Below are positions 23,293-31,959 of a DNA stretch of 64,000 nt, one piece after another. Where the stretch lies: IMG/VR virus record IMGVR_UViG_3300025154_000065, positions 22,772 through 86,771 of that record; one strand, given 5' to 3'. The position numbers were made by a program, and so were the translations under genes. Position 1 is the first letter of the stretch; every line of letters begins with the position of its first letter. The notes under the pieces are model-generated. The model made no database searches. It worked only from the letters and a program-made list of their open reading frames with translations, and had not been told where the DNA came from. The DNA comes from a virus.

Positions 23293-24044
23293 TTACTGAG
23301 TATCTTTTCATAGGACGAACCTTCATTTGGCATTGATTTTTTTGACTTTGATTTTTGAGGATTGGGAGAAAATGCAAGATGCGCTTCGTCGATAATAACT
23401 ACATCAAAATAATCAGCAAGTTCTATCAAATCCTGTCTAACATAGGTTTGTACATTAGACACAACTATTTTACCATAAATGTTTTTATCTCCACCTGTTA
23501 ATACACAAATGTCTTTAAAAAGGAAGCGTTTTAGCTCAGAATGCCATTGTGAGACAAGTTGAGTATTAGGACAAAGTATAAGAGTTTTATATCCTTCGAA
23601 TGCTTTTATAATAGACATTGCCAAAATTGATTTTCCACTTCCGGTCGGCTGTTGTATCACTCCCCTGATTGGGTCAGAAGTCAACACCCGATTTAAGGCC
23701 ACGAATTGGTCGTTTTGACGGAGGCTCTCGAAGCCGGGTACTTGGGGCAATAAAGCCCCTTTCGTTGGCTTCACGGCCTCATTAACGGCCTTATATGCGG
23801 GATTATAATCTATGCTGACAGTGTGCCCTTCGGCCTCTGCTTTGGCTCGAAGTTTTTGCAATAATCCAGTATAAAATATTCCTCCAGGTTTAACAATTGT
23901 CTTTCTTTTGGTTTCTGCAACTATGCGATATTGCCCTTGCCGAAATATTTCCACGGGATACGACAGGAGGATTTTTGTTTCTGAAAGCCCTTTTAGAATT
24001 TTACATTCTATAGGTGATTTGACATAGATTTTTATTTCTGCCAT
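23232..24044 (-). CDS. SF2 DEAD/DEAH-like helicase, N-terminal half (frameshifted)
   Basis: A protein of the UvsW/RadD-like SF2 group. After about 110 N-terminal residues come motif I QQPTGSGKSILAMSI, motif Ia LCPNTQLVSQWH, motif II VVIIDEAHLAF and motif III GFTATL. The frame then ends five codons later (IKQSY) because of a 1-base shift; the remainder is encoded by 22615-23292. A working phage helicase would need that base restored. AAAGGAATCTT precedes the ATG. Local GC content is higher around 23.65-23.85 kb than in neighbours. Confidence 0.8.
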   Translation of the reverse strand: MAEIKIYVKSPIECKILKGLSETKILLSYPVEIFRQGQYRIVAETKRKTIVKPGGIFYTGLLQKLRAKAEAEGHTVSIDYNPAYKAVNEAVKPTKGALLPQVPGFESLRQNDQFVALNRVLTSDPIRGVIQQPTGSGKSILAMSIIKAFEGYKTLILCPNTQLVSQWHSELKRFLFKDICVLTGGDKNIYGKIVVSNVQTYVRQDLIELADYFDVVIIDEAHLAFSPNPQKSKSKKSMPNEGSSYEKILSKCLAPVRLGFTATLRIKQSY

Positions 24045-24053
24045 AAGATTCCT

Positions 24054-24197
24054 TTATTCTGGATCGTATCCATTCGCTAATTTCCTTAATTTTTCTGCCA
24101 AATTTCTATTTTTGTATCTCTCTATTCTTCTTATAATAGATAAACTGATATCTACTATAAGGTTTATCAAGAATCTTTTTGATTCATATATTAGCAT
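24054..24197 (-). CDS. Hypothetical protein, 47 aa
   Basis: ATG at 24197 six bases after AAGGAG. Amphipathic, basic helix (VDISLSIIRRIERYKNRN). Not recognised. Confidence 0.45.
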   Translation of the reverse strand: MLIYESKRFLINLIVDISLSIIRRIERYKNRNLAEKLRKLANGYDPE

Positions 24198-24207
24198 TTC
24201 ATTCTCC

Positions 24208-24429
24208 TTATATCTTCTTTTTGCAACAAGGACAGATATCTGTTTCAGTTGTTATTCTTTTGACTCCGGCACCAAGATTATAAATTTTAAATGGAATTTT
24301 ATATTTATCCAACATAGTAATTAGCCATTGAGATGTTTTATTAAAACTAATTGTTTCATCTATCATTTTTCCTTGGAAAATGTTTCTTTGCATTTTATCA
24401 ACCCATTTTTGATTCACAGTCATCGCCAT
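24208..24429 (-). CDS. Hypothetical protein with C-terminal CxxC, 73 aa
   Basis: Ends in DICPCCKKKI, a possible metal ligand pair. Otherwise not recognised. First of a long series of Cys-containing small proteins (24-28 kb). Confidence 0.5.
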   Translation of the reverse strand: MAMTVNQKWVDKMQRNIFQGKMIDETISFNKTSQWLITMLDKYKIPFKIYNLGAGVKRITTETDICPCCKKKI

Positions 24430-24441
24430 AATATTCTCCTT

Positions 24442-24528
24442 TTACATATATGTTAATATATAAATGACTAATAGTTCAATAGCTATTAGTCCAAGTATTA
24501 TCCATAGATAATCTTCAGGTTGAAACAT
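24442..24528 (-). CDS. Tiny membrane protein, 28 aa
   Basis: ATG at 24528 after AAGGAGAATATTATA. Nearly all hydrophobic (WIILGLIAIELLVIYILTY). Fits one membrane helix; too short to name. Confidence 0.4.
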   Translation of the reverse strand: MFQPEDYLWIILGLIAIELLVIYILTYM

Positions 24529-24543
24529 TATAATATTCTCCTT

Positions 24544-25119
24544 TTACATATCTATTTCATAACAAAAAGATTTAATCTCATTAAAGAGTTTATCTATCTT
24601 ACCGGGTTTTACTTTCAATACATCAACAACTAATTTCTTAATATTCTTTTTTGTTATTCTATGTTTTGTTTTACCAATTCTTGAGTAAAGGATTTTTCCA
24701 TGCTTTCCTTGGCGCCAATCATGAGGTGTTGATTCTAATATAATCATAATGAGTTTTTTAGCATTGTCAGAAAGATTATTCCAGAGTTCTTTTTTGATTA
24801 GAAGTTGATGTTGATTTAATTTATTGCATGGAAGGATATCTATGTTTTCTTCGTTTTCGTCTATGAGTGTTTTACATGAGATGATAGGATCACATAAAGC
24901 AGTCTTCATTTTAAGGAATGGATTTTTGTCATCAGCTTCTCTTATTGTTATAAGCAATTTTTTCCAAGATAGTTCTTGTTTATTTATAAGATCTTCTAAT
25001 TCTTGATCTTCCATAGAACAAAGACGATCTCGTTTTACTCGTCTTATTTCTTGTAAAGATCTTTCCCATGATATTTTACCAGATTGGACCAATCCTTCTA
25101 TTTCGGTATAAAGACACAT
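24544..25119 (-). CDS. Hypothetical protein, 191 aa
   Basis: Not recognised. Helical protein with a repeated N-terminal pattern (SGKISWERSLQEIRR, NKQELSWKKLLITIRE) and a basic, possibly DNA-binding C-terminus (GKTKHRITKKNIKKLVV). It heads the group of Cys-rich genes below. Confidence 0.5.
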   Translation of the reverse strand: MCLYTEIEGLVQSGKISWERSLQEIRRVKRDRLCSMEDQELEDLINKQELSWKKLLITIREADDKNPFLKMKTALCDPIISCKTLIDENEENIDILPCNKLNQHQLLIKKELWNNLSDNAKKLIMIILESTPHDWRQGKHGKILYSRIGKTKHRITKKNIKKLVVDVLKVKPGKIDKLFNEIKSFCYEIDM

Positions 25120-25129
25120 AGATACCCTC

Positions 25130-25528
25130 CTATGTATTTATAATTTTTCTTCTTATTTTCTCTAAATTGCCAGAGTAGAGAAATATTATTTTACCATTCT
25201 TTTTAAGAAAATAGTTCAATATATTTTCTCCCCATAAAAAAATTATGATATCTTCAATGTCATTTACTATTTTTACATGATATGATTTTATATTTATAAT
25301 TTCATATATATCTACTTGTTTATTTGTTTGATCCATAGATATCCAGTAATTATTAGATACTTCTCGGTTTTTAACCGTGGTTATTTTAACTTTAAAATCA
25401 TCTGCTGGAGATTTATTAATATTGAAAATAGGATTATGATCAGGATATTTTTTAGTTTTAGTTATTACAATGATATTTCTACCTTTTATTAGATCGGTGA
25501 GTTTTTTAAATTCATCTTCTCGATTCAT
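25130..25528 (-). CDS. Hypothetical protein, 132 aa
   Basis: The start at 25528 is chosen for AAGGAGATAAAT directly upstream. Mixed alpha/beta with many Ile and Asn residues. Not recognised. Confidence 0.5.
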   Translation of the reverse strand: MNREDEFKKLTDLIKGRNIIVITKTKKYPDHNPIFNINKSPADDFKVKITTVKNREVSNNYWISMDQTNKQVDIYEIINIKSYHVKIVNDIEDIIIFLWGENILNYFLKKNGKIIFLYSGNLEKIRRKIINT

Positions 25529-25541
25529 ATTTATCTCCTTG

Positions 25542-25967
25542 TTATAGGGGAATAATAACAAATTTTGGTCTTTTCCATTTACATATAATAGAGTTATACC
25601 CATGAAATTCCATAACTTCTGCAATCATCCGTTCTGCTTCTTCTCGATCAATATAATCTTTAGGAGAATAGATAGTAGGCATATCTTTATAATCATTGTG
25701 AATATAGATATAGATTTTATTATTATTGATGGATTCCAAAGCATCTTCCGTTTGTTTTAGATAAGAAAGAATTCCATCTTCTTTTAATTCTAATTCAATT
25801 TGATAATTTCTCTCAAGATCATTTTTAGAACATAAACAAGGACTAAGATAGTATTTCTTTCTTCCAGGTTTATCAGTCCATGATAGATAAACATCTTCCC
25901 AAGGAGGTTGATATGTTTTATTAATACCGATAGGACCATAACATTTTACAGTGATTTTCTTAGGCAT
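25542..25967 (-). CDS. Hypothetical protein, 141 aa
   Basis: Starts MPKKITVKCYGPIGINK; the middle has SPCLCSKNDLER. Not recognised. Two bases before the next gene, clearly in the same operon. Confidence 0.5.
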   Translation of the reverse strand: MPKKITVKCYGPIGINKTYQPPWEDVYLSWTDKPGRKKYYLSPCLCSKNDLERNYQIELELKEDGILSYLKQTEDALESINNNKIYIYIHNDYKDMPTIYSPKDYIDREEAERMIAEVMEFHGYNSIICKWKRPKFVIIPL

Positions 25968-25969
25968 TT

Positions 25970-26341
25970 TTATTCCTCTGTTATTGTAATTATTTCACCT
26001 TTAACAGTGGTAGTATCAGGCCATAAAATTCCTGTACATGGAGAGATAAATTTATTCTTGTTGTAACTTATTATATCTTCTCTAAGACATTCAATAGCTT
26101 TGTTTTTATTATTGTAAGATTTTGAAATTATTAAAAGATGTCCATATTGATCATAAATTTCATATTGAAATCCTGAAAAATTATTTGCGTCAATAACTTT
26201 ATAATCTTTTATAGGAATAATTTCTGGAGTTCTAAATTCTCCTTTCCATCCACAATAGCAATATTGTTGAAGTTTGCGATCTTTAACCCATTTATCGAAT
26301 AGACGATCAGAATTACAGATAGGGCATTTATTATACCTCAT
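25970..26341 (-). CDS. Zinc-ribbon protein, 123 aa
   Basis: The N-terminus CPICNSDRLFDKW ... YCYCGWKG is a plausible zinc ribbon (CxxC, CxC). The rest is an unrecognised alpha/beta domain. Role unknown. Confidence 0.5.
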   Translation of the reverse strand: MRYNKCPICNSDRLFDKWVKDRKLQQYCYCGWKGEFRTPEIIPIKDYKVIDANNFSGFQYEIYDQYGHLLIISKSYNNKNKAIECLREDIISYNKNKFISPCTGILWPDTTTVKGEIITITEE

Positions 26342-26342
26342 T

Positions 26343-26735
26343 TTATTCCTCCGTTATTTGTACTCTTCTAAACGTCTTCTTTGCCAATTCAGCTTTATTT
26401 TTTGCAAAGATAGATTTGAGAGAATGACATTGTGCTTTATGATTCTCGCAATCTTCATATTGTTGCCGGATTTCACACATATTGAATGTAATTCTTTGAC
26501 AACAATTATCGCACCAAAAATATTTAGCTTGTTTAAAAACAATACAAGCAATTGTATCAGGATTAACCTGTTCAATAATCTCAGGACATAAACGCCAATA
26601 TCTAAATTTCTTTTTCTTTTCTTCTGACAAAGAAGGTATTTCTTCCTTTCCTCTCATTATTGCTTCTTCATAATGAAGACAATAACGACATAGTATTGCA
26701 TCAGTATCAATTCCTGTCAATTTATTCTTCGCCAT
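26343..26735 (-). CDS. Cys-rich protein, 130 aa
   Basis: Cysteine clusters CRYCLHYEE, FWCDNCCQRITFNMC, CENHKAQC suggest one or two metal sites. Function unknown. Overlaps the upstream gene by 14 bases. Confidence 0.5.
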   Translation of the reverse strand: MAKNKLTGIDTDAILCRYCLHYEEAIMRGKEEIPSLSEEKKKKFRYWRLCPEIIEQVNPDTIACIVFKQAKYFWCDNCCQRITFNMCEIRQQYEDCENHKAQCHSLKSIFAKNKAELAKKTFRRVQITEE

Positions 26736-27114
26736 CAGGATTATCCTTTTTTGCTTTTCTTCTAGCTACTTTTTGAATAGCTCTACAAATCATACATAAA
26801 CTTTTTTGATTCTTCTCAAATTTCTTTGGTTCTGTTTCTCCACATTTTTTACATAAGTAAGGTTTGGGTTGTCTACCTCTTTTCTTTTTAATCTGTTCTG
26901 GAATTACAACCTCTATTCCAGAATTAATAGAACCCTGTTTACAATTGAGACATTTGGAATAATCAATTTTAAATCCAAATGAAGATAAAGGATTCGTTCT
27001 AGGTGGATCTTTTGCGTATGATTGCATTTTAGCACATGTTTCGGGAAGAAGCTTTGCATTTAATTTATCACAATAGAATAATCTATCCACAATTTCTGGA
27101 TTACTCACAGTCAT
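26722..27114 (-). CDS. Cys-rich protein with AT-hook-like segment, 130 aa
   Basis: CLNCKQGS, CKKCGETEPKKF and CMICRAIQK are CxxC pairs; between them KKKRGRQPKPYL resembles an AT hook. A small nucleic-acid-binding protein is likely but unproven. Confidence 0.5.
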   Translation of the reverse strand: MTVSNPEIVDRLFYCDKLNAKLLPETCAKMQSYAKDPPRTNPLSSFGFKIDYSKCLNCKQGSINSGIEVVIPEQIKKKRGRQPKPYLCKKCGETEPKKFEKNQKSLCMICRAIQKVARRKAKKDNPDGEE

Positions 27115-27119
27115 ATAGT

Positions 27120-27434
27120 TTACTTTCTATTGATTAATTGTTTATATTCTTCATACATTTTTTGTACAGTTGTATGGCTGATATTCCCAATACAATCGGC
27201 GATAGAATGCCAACTTAAATTATCTTTATCTCTGAACTGAACTATCTTTTTAAGTTGTTGATCCTTTTTGGTTTTAGAGAATCCATTATTGATTAGCCGA
27301 GCCTTTCTGAATGCTCGATTTAAGGATTGTTTGATTTGACCTAGCTGATTGAAAGGAATGCTTTTGTATTTTGATAATTCTTCTTTAAATAATTCTTTGA
27401 TGAGATTTGCTTGTTTATCTGTTATGTTACTCAT
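27120..27434 (-). CDS. Helix-turn-helix protein, 104 aa
   Basis: The C-terminal half LSWHSIADCIGNISHTTVQ, KMYEEYKQL has the spacing of a helix-turn-helix that recognises DNA. The N-terminal half is helical and basic. Possible transcription regulator of the surrounding operon. Confidence 0.5.
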   Translation of the reverse strand: MSNITDKQANLIKELFKEELSKYKSIPFNQLGQIKQSLNRAFRKARLINNGFSKTKKDQQLKKIVQFRDKDNLSWHSIADCIGNISHTTVQKMYEEYKQLINRK

Positions 27435-27604
27435 CCATCTTTCTCTTCCTTTTCTGAGTTCTCAAGGGAATATTCATGAGTTCCATCCAATAAAGTTTGA
27501 AACATATTTATCATGGCTTGGAGATGAGCCTTGGGCCAATCTCGGTATGCCCAACCACAAGTACAAGGGGTGTTCCAACATTTTGGACAATCAGACATTG
27601 ACAT
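27431..27604 (-). CDS. Small CxxC protein, 57 aa
   Basis: The start at 27604 is chosen for GAGGAGAAAGAAA upstream. CPKCWNTPCTCGWAY gives several cysteines in short spacing, probably a zinc site. It overlaps the upstream gene by 14 bases. Confidence 0.5.
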   Translation of the reverse strand: MSMSDCPKCWNTPCTCGWAYRDWPKAHLQAMINMFQTLLDGTHEYSLENSEKEEKDG

Positions 27605-27920
27605 TTTCTTTCTCCTCTTTATGAAGAGTCTCGTATTCTGCCATCGTGCCAATTTTATTTCCTGTACCACATTTAATACAAACAAATCCTTTTTGCATTG
27701 CTGTAATATTATCTTGTTTTGTCGGATTCTTTGGATGTAATGCAGATAGTTTTCTAAGATTAATTACTTGAGAGAAATCTTCGCTTCCACAATTTAGACA
27801 AACCAATGCTTCGGTATCTTTTATATCAATCATAATAGTTTGATTTCCTGAATTGTCTTTATGAATTTCATACCCCATCTTCTTAGCAATTGACAAAGGA
27901 TTATTCTTTGACTGACCCAT
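27591..27920 (-). CDS. Zinc-ribbon protein, 109 aa
   Basis: The start at 27920 follows AAGGAGAATAATA. CLNCGSEDF and CIKCGTGNK pairs frame a 45-residue loop. A recurring phage zinc protein of unknown role. Confidence 0.55.
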   Translation of the reverse strand: MGQSKNNPLSIAKKMGYEIHKDNSGNQTIMIDIKDTEALVCLNCGSEDFSQVINLRKLSALHPKNPTKQDNITAMQKGFVCIKCGTGNKIGTMAEYETLHKEEKENVNV

Positions 27921-28446
27921 TATTATTCTCCTTAAATAATTTATAGCGTTCAAGTATTATATTCATAGATTGTGGATATCCATTGTGTAAATGTACTGCC
28001 ACATTATAATTTTGTGAAATTCCAAGAAAAACATCGTTGTGGTTATGCCCATGGACGTTCAAATAGAAATCACCACGGCATGGAACATGACTCAATAAAA
28101 TCTTTTGCTTTTTTCCATCAACTGGCACTTTCAATAGAATAGGATCTTTGACTACTTCATGAAATCCTGCTCGTCTATACCAATTGATTCCATGTTCGTC
28201 ATGATTGCCACATATCAAGATTTTTCTTTTACCTTTCAATCTCCTTAGTATTTTTTGTACAGAATTGATATGAGTATATTGCGATATAAAATCTCCTAAA
28301 TGATAGACTGTATCTTTTGGTTCAATAAGATAATTCCATTTTACTATATAATCATTAACCATTTCTTCCATTGAAGAATAAGGACGTTTATCAATTTTTA
28401 TGATATTCTTTTCTAATAGATGATGATCGCTTGTGAACCAGAGCAT
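27901..28446 (-). CDS. Calcineurin-like metallophosphoesterase
   Basis: 181 residues with every core motif: FTSDHHL, HLGDFI, CGNHDEHG, LLSHVP and NVHGHNH. These bind two metals and hydrolyse phosphate esters, commonly of nucleotides or RNA ends. Related phage enzymes have been linked to nucleotide metabolism. AAGGATAAATC precedes the ATG. Substrate unknown. Confidence 0.85.
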   Translation of the reverse strand: MLWFTSDHHLLEKNIIKIDKRPYSSMEEMVNDYIVKWNYLIEPKDTVYHLGDFISQYTHINSVQKILRRLKGKRKILICGNHDEHGINWYRRAGFHEVVKDPILLKVPVDGKKQKILLSHVPCRGDFYLNVHGHNHNDVFLGISQNYNVAVHLHNGYPQSMNIILERYKLFKENNNGSVKE

Positions 28447-28479
28447 GATTTATCCTTATATTAGTATCTCCCTTAGTAA

Positions 28480-28512
28480 AATCCTCTCGCCATAGATATA
28501 GACGAGAGGATT
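28480..28512 (-). terminator. Intrinsic terminator or attenuator before the phosphoesterase gene
   Basis: A 10-bp stem (AATCCTCTCG with its complement, 13-base loop) followed on the minus strand by a short U run (ATTTTAC). It lies downstream of the palindrome and the candidate promoter at 28.54 kb, so it could attenuate that transcript. Confidence 0.6.
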
Positions 28513-28525
28513 GATTTAGTCAATT

Positions 28526-28552
28526 TAATACACAATATTGTGTATTATACCA
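28526..28552 (-). promoter_or_regulatory. 22-bp perfect palindrome overlapping an extended -10 promoter
   Basis: Positions 28526-28547 form a perfect 22-bp palindrome (half-site TAATACACAAT). On the minus strand TGGTATAAT (28552-28544) is an extended -10 that overlaps its edge, placing the transcript start near the palindrome centre. This is how a dimeric repressor site would sit. Confidence 0.45.
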
Positions 28553-28568
28553 CATTTATTTACATTCT

Positions 28569-28991
28569 TTAACAATCTTTTTCGTCAACTTCTACTTCGG
28601 CAATAAATGCTATATCTGTCTCTCTTTTAAAGATTTCTTCTTTGCTGTCAAATAAAGACATTTTCATTCCATGACCATGCGCCATTATGACCGAAGGAGA
28701 GTCATAAAATCCAGCTACATATTTCTTTACCTTTCTTTTAGGCATTGGTGGATCTATGTACTCAGGTTTTGACCAGAACAATGTAGGCATACCTTGACCA
28801 TCCAGGGTATGATATCCATCTATAGTAAAAGTAAAAATATTCAGATTGGGACCGTCTGTTATAATTGTTATAGGACATGTATGATATGTATACATAACTT
28901 CAATAATAGCATTTGTTTCTCCTATTTTAACATCAGGTCCAAATGCACAAAATACTCGATCACCAATTTTTGCTTTTGAGAAATCAGCCAT
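28569..28991 (-). CDS. Hypothetical protein, 140 aa
   Basis: Starts MADFSKAKIGDRVFCAFGPD, with a small barrel-like N-terminal part and an EVDEKDC end. Similar openings occur in unnamed phage proteins. Not recognised with confidence. Confidence 0.5.
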   Translation of the reverse strand: MADFSKAKIGDRVFCAFGPDVKIGETNAIIEVMYTYHTCPITIITDGPNLNIFTFTIDGYHTLDGQGMPTLFWSKPEYIDPPMPKRKVKKYVAGFYDSPSVIMAHGHGMKMSLFDSKEEIFKRETDIAFIAEVEVDEKDC

Positions 28992-28995
28992 TGTA

Positions 28996-29442
28996 TTATT
29001 CCTTTTCTATTTCTTCGTTAATAATTTTGTTAATGATTTTATGACCAAACTTTCTTCCTCTTTCTTCTGCTTCTTCTTTAGCTGTTTCAAAACATGCTTT
29101 TTTATAAGCAATTTTTATCGTTGCAATTTCTCTTTGAGAGAATGCAAAATTATTAATAAATTCTTCATCTATAATCTTTTCAAGAATAGATTGAATGTGA
29201 GGTTGTATTAGTTTGTATAGAGAATTATTTTTATGTTCGTAAGAATACGAAAGTTCAAATTTTTTACCCCAAGTATCATATCTTAACCCTGTTTCTGCGG
29301 CTATAATTTGATTAAGTGCATCAGATCCAATAATTGTTTCCATTTGTTTACTGATTTTATCTTCCGTCATACCTGACAGAATCCTATCCCTATTGCTTTT
29401 TATCCATTTACGAATTTGATCTTCGCTAGGAATATTGCTCAT
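28996..29442 (-). CDS. Hypothetical helical protein, 148 aa
   Basis: Fully helical, charged; ends IINKIINEEIEKE. Not recognised. Confidence 0.5.
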   Translation of the reverse strand: MSNIPSEDQIRKWIKSNRDRILSGMTEDKISKQMETIIGSDALNQIIAAETGLRYDTWGKKFELSYSYEHKNNSLYKLIQPHIQSILEKIIDEEFINNFAFSQREIATIKIAYKKACFETAKEEAEERGRKFGHKIINKIINEEIEKE

Positions 29443-29443
29443 T

Positions 29444-29674
29444 TTATTCCTCCATCATATTGAGTTCATCAGTTATCTCTCTAAATACCCTAACTTTACG
29501 AATACTAATTTCTTCTAGTGATACCTCATTGAATACATTTGAAGAATAACACAATTTACCTTTACTATTTTTAAATATGTTTTCGACGAAAGTATCAAGG
29601 AAGAAGTTATCTATGAGAATATAAAATCCTCTATCCATTGCATATTGCAATTTTTTGATTTGTTCTTTAGTCAT
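29444..29674 (-). CDS. Hypothetical protein, 76 aa
   Basis: Small soluble protein (RGFYILIDNFFLDTFVENIF). Not recognised; one base from the next gene. Confidence 0.45.
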   Translation of the reverse strand: MTKEQIKKLQYAMDRGFYILIDNFFLDTFVENIFKNSKGKLCYSSNVFNEVSLEEISIRKVRVFREITDELNMMEE

Positions 29675-29675
29675 A

Positions 29676-29864
29676 TCAATCCTCCTTCAAAACATCTATA
29701 TCTGTTTTGATGTCTACATACTGTAGTGGTCCATCAAGAAATGTAATTTTTAATCGGTATTCATCTTCTCCGTAATAATTTTCTAATTCTATATGACAGT
29801 GACATAGAATTGGTTCTTTACCTTTAAGTTCGTTAATAGAAATAATAGATATTTCATTAAACAT
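29676..29864 (-). CDS. Hypothetical protein, 62 aa
   Basis: Small acidic beta-rich protein (YRLKITFLDGPLQYVDI). Not recognised. Confidence 0.45.
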   Translation of the reverse strand: MFNEISIISINELKGKEPILCHCHIELENYYGEDEYRLKITFLDGPLQYVDIKTDIDVLKED

Positions 29865-29875
29865 AATTATTTTCC

Positions 29876-31753
29876 TTAATTTATTAATTGTTTGGCATTT
29901 GTTTTTATCTTAGCCGCAAAATCACGACCACCTAAAACTGCCGCAATATCTTTTATATTTGCATTCGCAACTTCTTCAATATTGTGAAAACCAGCATTGT
30001 ATAGTAATTTGGCTCGCTTGCCGCCTATCTTTGGAATCTTTACTAATTGAACCATATTTTCGTCGATCCCATAGATAATGCGATCAGGCAATATTTTCCA
30101 TAAATCATCTTTTCCCCACCTAGAGAAGCGGGAATCTATCATGGAAATTGCTTGGACACAGCGTTCGATATCATATCTCACAGTACGCATCAATGGCGCA
30201 ATTGCTCCTTTCATTTCATCGCCTTTAAGAAGAGAGTAAGTTGCAAGAATAAAATGTCCATTGAATCCATTTGATTCTATCCCTCTATTTCTAAGCTTCC
30301 ATTGTATTTCTGAAACTTCTGCCGACAATTCCTTCGGGGTGTAGTTCCATGTATACTCTGGTCTATTCGCCAATGCCCAAGACAGCGTGTAATCATCAAG
30401 TTCTATTTCATTTTTAAAGATTTTGTTGAAATTGACGTAAAATGCATAAATATCGTAGGGAGATATGTACAACCAAGAACTGATCTGACCTAGATTTGTT
30501 ATATTATAACTAAAATTCCCGTCGGCGCTTTCAACCATTGACATTCTTTCCAAATCCGAAAACAATCCCTCTGCATCATCTAATGTAAAATCTTGATTTT
30601 GAAGGAATGCTAATGATCTTTGATACCATTGTAGCATTTGTTTTGCATTTCTAATATTCCCAGTGCTGATTTCTGCCAAGGTATGGAAGGCAAGTATTCT
30701 ATGATCGTTTAATACAGAATCAACATCTCTAGGATTTTTGAATACTTCTTCCCAATGAGATTTAGAACCATAAGGAATGATAAGATTTACAAATCCAGCA
30801 TCATCAATACCGTAGCGTCCCGCTCTGCCCGAAGCCTGCGCTATATCCATAGAATCTACTTCTTGCATACCTCTGTGAATACCTGTTATAATACAATTGC
30901 GTGCAGGTGTGTTACATCCCCACGCAAGTGTATTCGTGGATACTAATACTCTTAATCCTCCTTGTCTATTTTTAAATGAATCTTCTATTTCTTTACGATC
31001 CTCAAAATCAAGATCGGCATTATGGAATAATGCATCTTCGCCTAATTGTTTTAATTCGTGTACAATCTTTCTTCCTGTTCCTTTGTCCCAAACAAAAATA
31101 AGGTATTTTTCATCAGGTTTTTCCATAGCAGTTTGTACAGCGGTATCAATTTTTATCTTTTGAGTCGCTTGATAGTCCATTCTTCCGTAAGAAGATATTG
31201 CTGTATTATATTGAATATAATTCATTTGAAGTTGAACTGGACGCCAATTGCAATTAATAATTTCTGTCTTCTTCCCATTAAGTCGAGTTGTCCACTCTCC
31301 TAGTTCTGATACATTGGGCATGGTAGCACTGAGAAGTAATATTCTTGCATGTGGATTAATTTGAGAGAAACGCATGATTCCTACTTCTACTGCTGGACCG
31401 CGATCCATTGCAAGGATATGACTCTCATCGACAATCAGTAATCCTACATTGAGAAGCCATGTATATTTCTCTGATTTCATTTTACGAGTTACTGAATCAA
31501 GTAATTCAGATGTGGTAATGATGATATCAGAAGTTGCAGCTTCGGCCATTTGTTTTGCTCTAACTTTTTCATTGTAAAGAGTATCGCCTGTAAGCATAAG
31601 GACTTTGTGATTAGGGAAGCGTTTATCCCATTCTTGTTTCTTCTCGCTCCCGAGTGCTTTCAAAGGAGCCATATATAAACATTTATTTCTAAAATATCCA
31701 TCATCTGGTTTGTATTCTTTGAGATCTTGTTTTATAAATTCTCTTCTACTCAT
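29876..31753 (-). CDS. Hel308/Ski2-like helicase, C-terminal part (motifs Ia-VI)
   Basis: 625 residues with motif Ia LYMAPLKALGSEKK, Ib TTSELLDSV, II LLIVDESHIL, III LLLSATMPN, V STNTLAWGCNTPARN and VI QASGRAGRYG, then a winged helix and a C-terminal helix-hairpin-helix (PKIGGKRAKLLYNAGF). This is the Hel308/Ski2 family that unwinds DNA at stalled forks. It has no Walker A: the protein begins only about 25 residues before motif Ia. The missing N-terminal part, with the Q motif and Walker A, is encoded by a separate gene 4.4 kb away at 36111-37010. The two products probably assemble. Confidence 0.85.
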   Translation of the reverse strand: MSRREFIKQDLKEYKPDDGYFRNKCLYMAPLKALGSEKKQEWDKRFPNHKVLMLTGDTLYNEKVRAKQMAEAATSDIIITTSELLDSVTRKMKSEKYTWLLNVGLLIVDESHILAMDRGPAVEVGIMRFSQINPHARILLLSATMPNVSELGEWTTRLNGKKTEIINCNWRPVQLQMNYIQYNTAISSYGRMDYQATQKIKIDTAVQTAMEKPDEKYLIFVWDKGTGRKIVHELKQLGEDALFHNADLDFEDRKEIEDSFKNRQGGLRVLVSTNTLAWGCNTPARNCIITGIHRGMQEVDSMDIAQASGRAGRYGIDDAGFVNLIIPYGSKSHWEEVFKNPRDVDSVLNDHRILAFHTLAEISTGNIRNAKQMLQWYQRSLAFLQNQDFTLDDAEGLFSDLERMSMVESADGNFSYNITNLGQISSWLYISPYDIYAFYVNFNKIFKNEIELDDYTLSWALANRPEYTWNYTPKELSAEVSEIQWKLRNRGIESNGFNGHFILATYSLLKGDEMKGAIAPLMRTVRYDIERCVQAISMIDSRFSRWGKDDLWKILPDRIIYGIDENMVQLVKIPKIGGKRAKLLYNAGFHNIEEVANANIKDIAAVLGGRDFAAKIKTNAKQLIN

Positions 31754-31950
31754 AAATATCTCCTATTTTCATTAGAGATTTCATTTATAGCATCTTTAAT
31801 TGCATCTGATAAAGACTCCATTACTATTCCTGCAATCCTATTTTTAGATAGGTGTCTTTTATGCATACGCAAATATTTAAGGAATATTGATTTAATGGCA
31901 AGATAAGATTCTTCTTGTAATTGACCCACCAATCCTCTTGATTTTTCCAT
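31750..31950 (-). CDS. Hypothetical protein, 66 aa
   Basis: Helical basic protein (LAIKSIFLKYLRMHKRHL). Overlaps the helicase start by 4 bases. Not recognised. Confidence 0.45.
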   Translation of the reverse strand: MEKSRGLVGQLQEESYLAIKSIFLKYLRMHKRHLSKNRIAGIVMESLSDAIKDAINEISNENRRYL

Positions 31951-31959
31951 AGCATCTCC

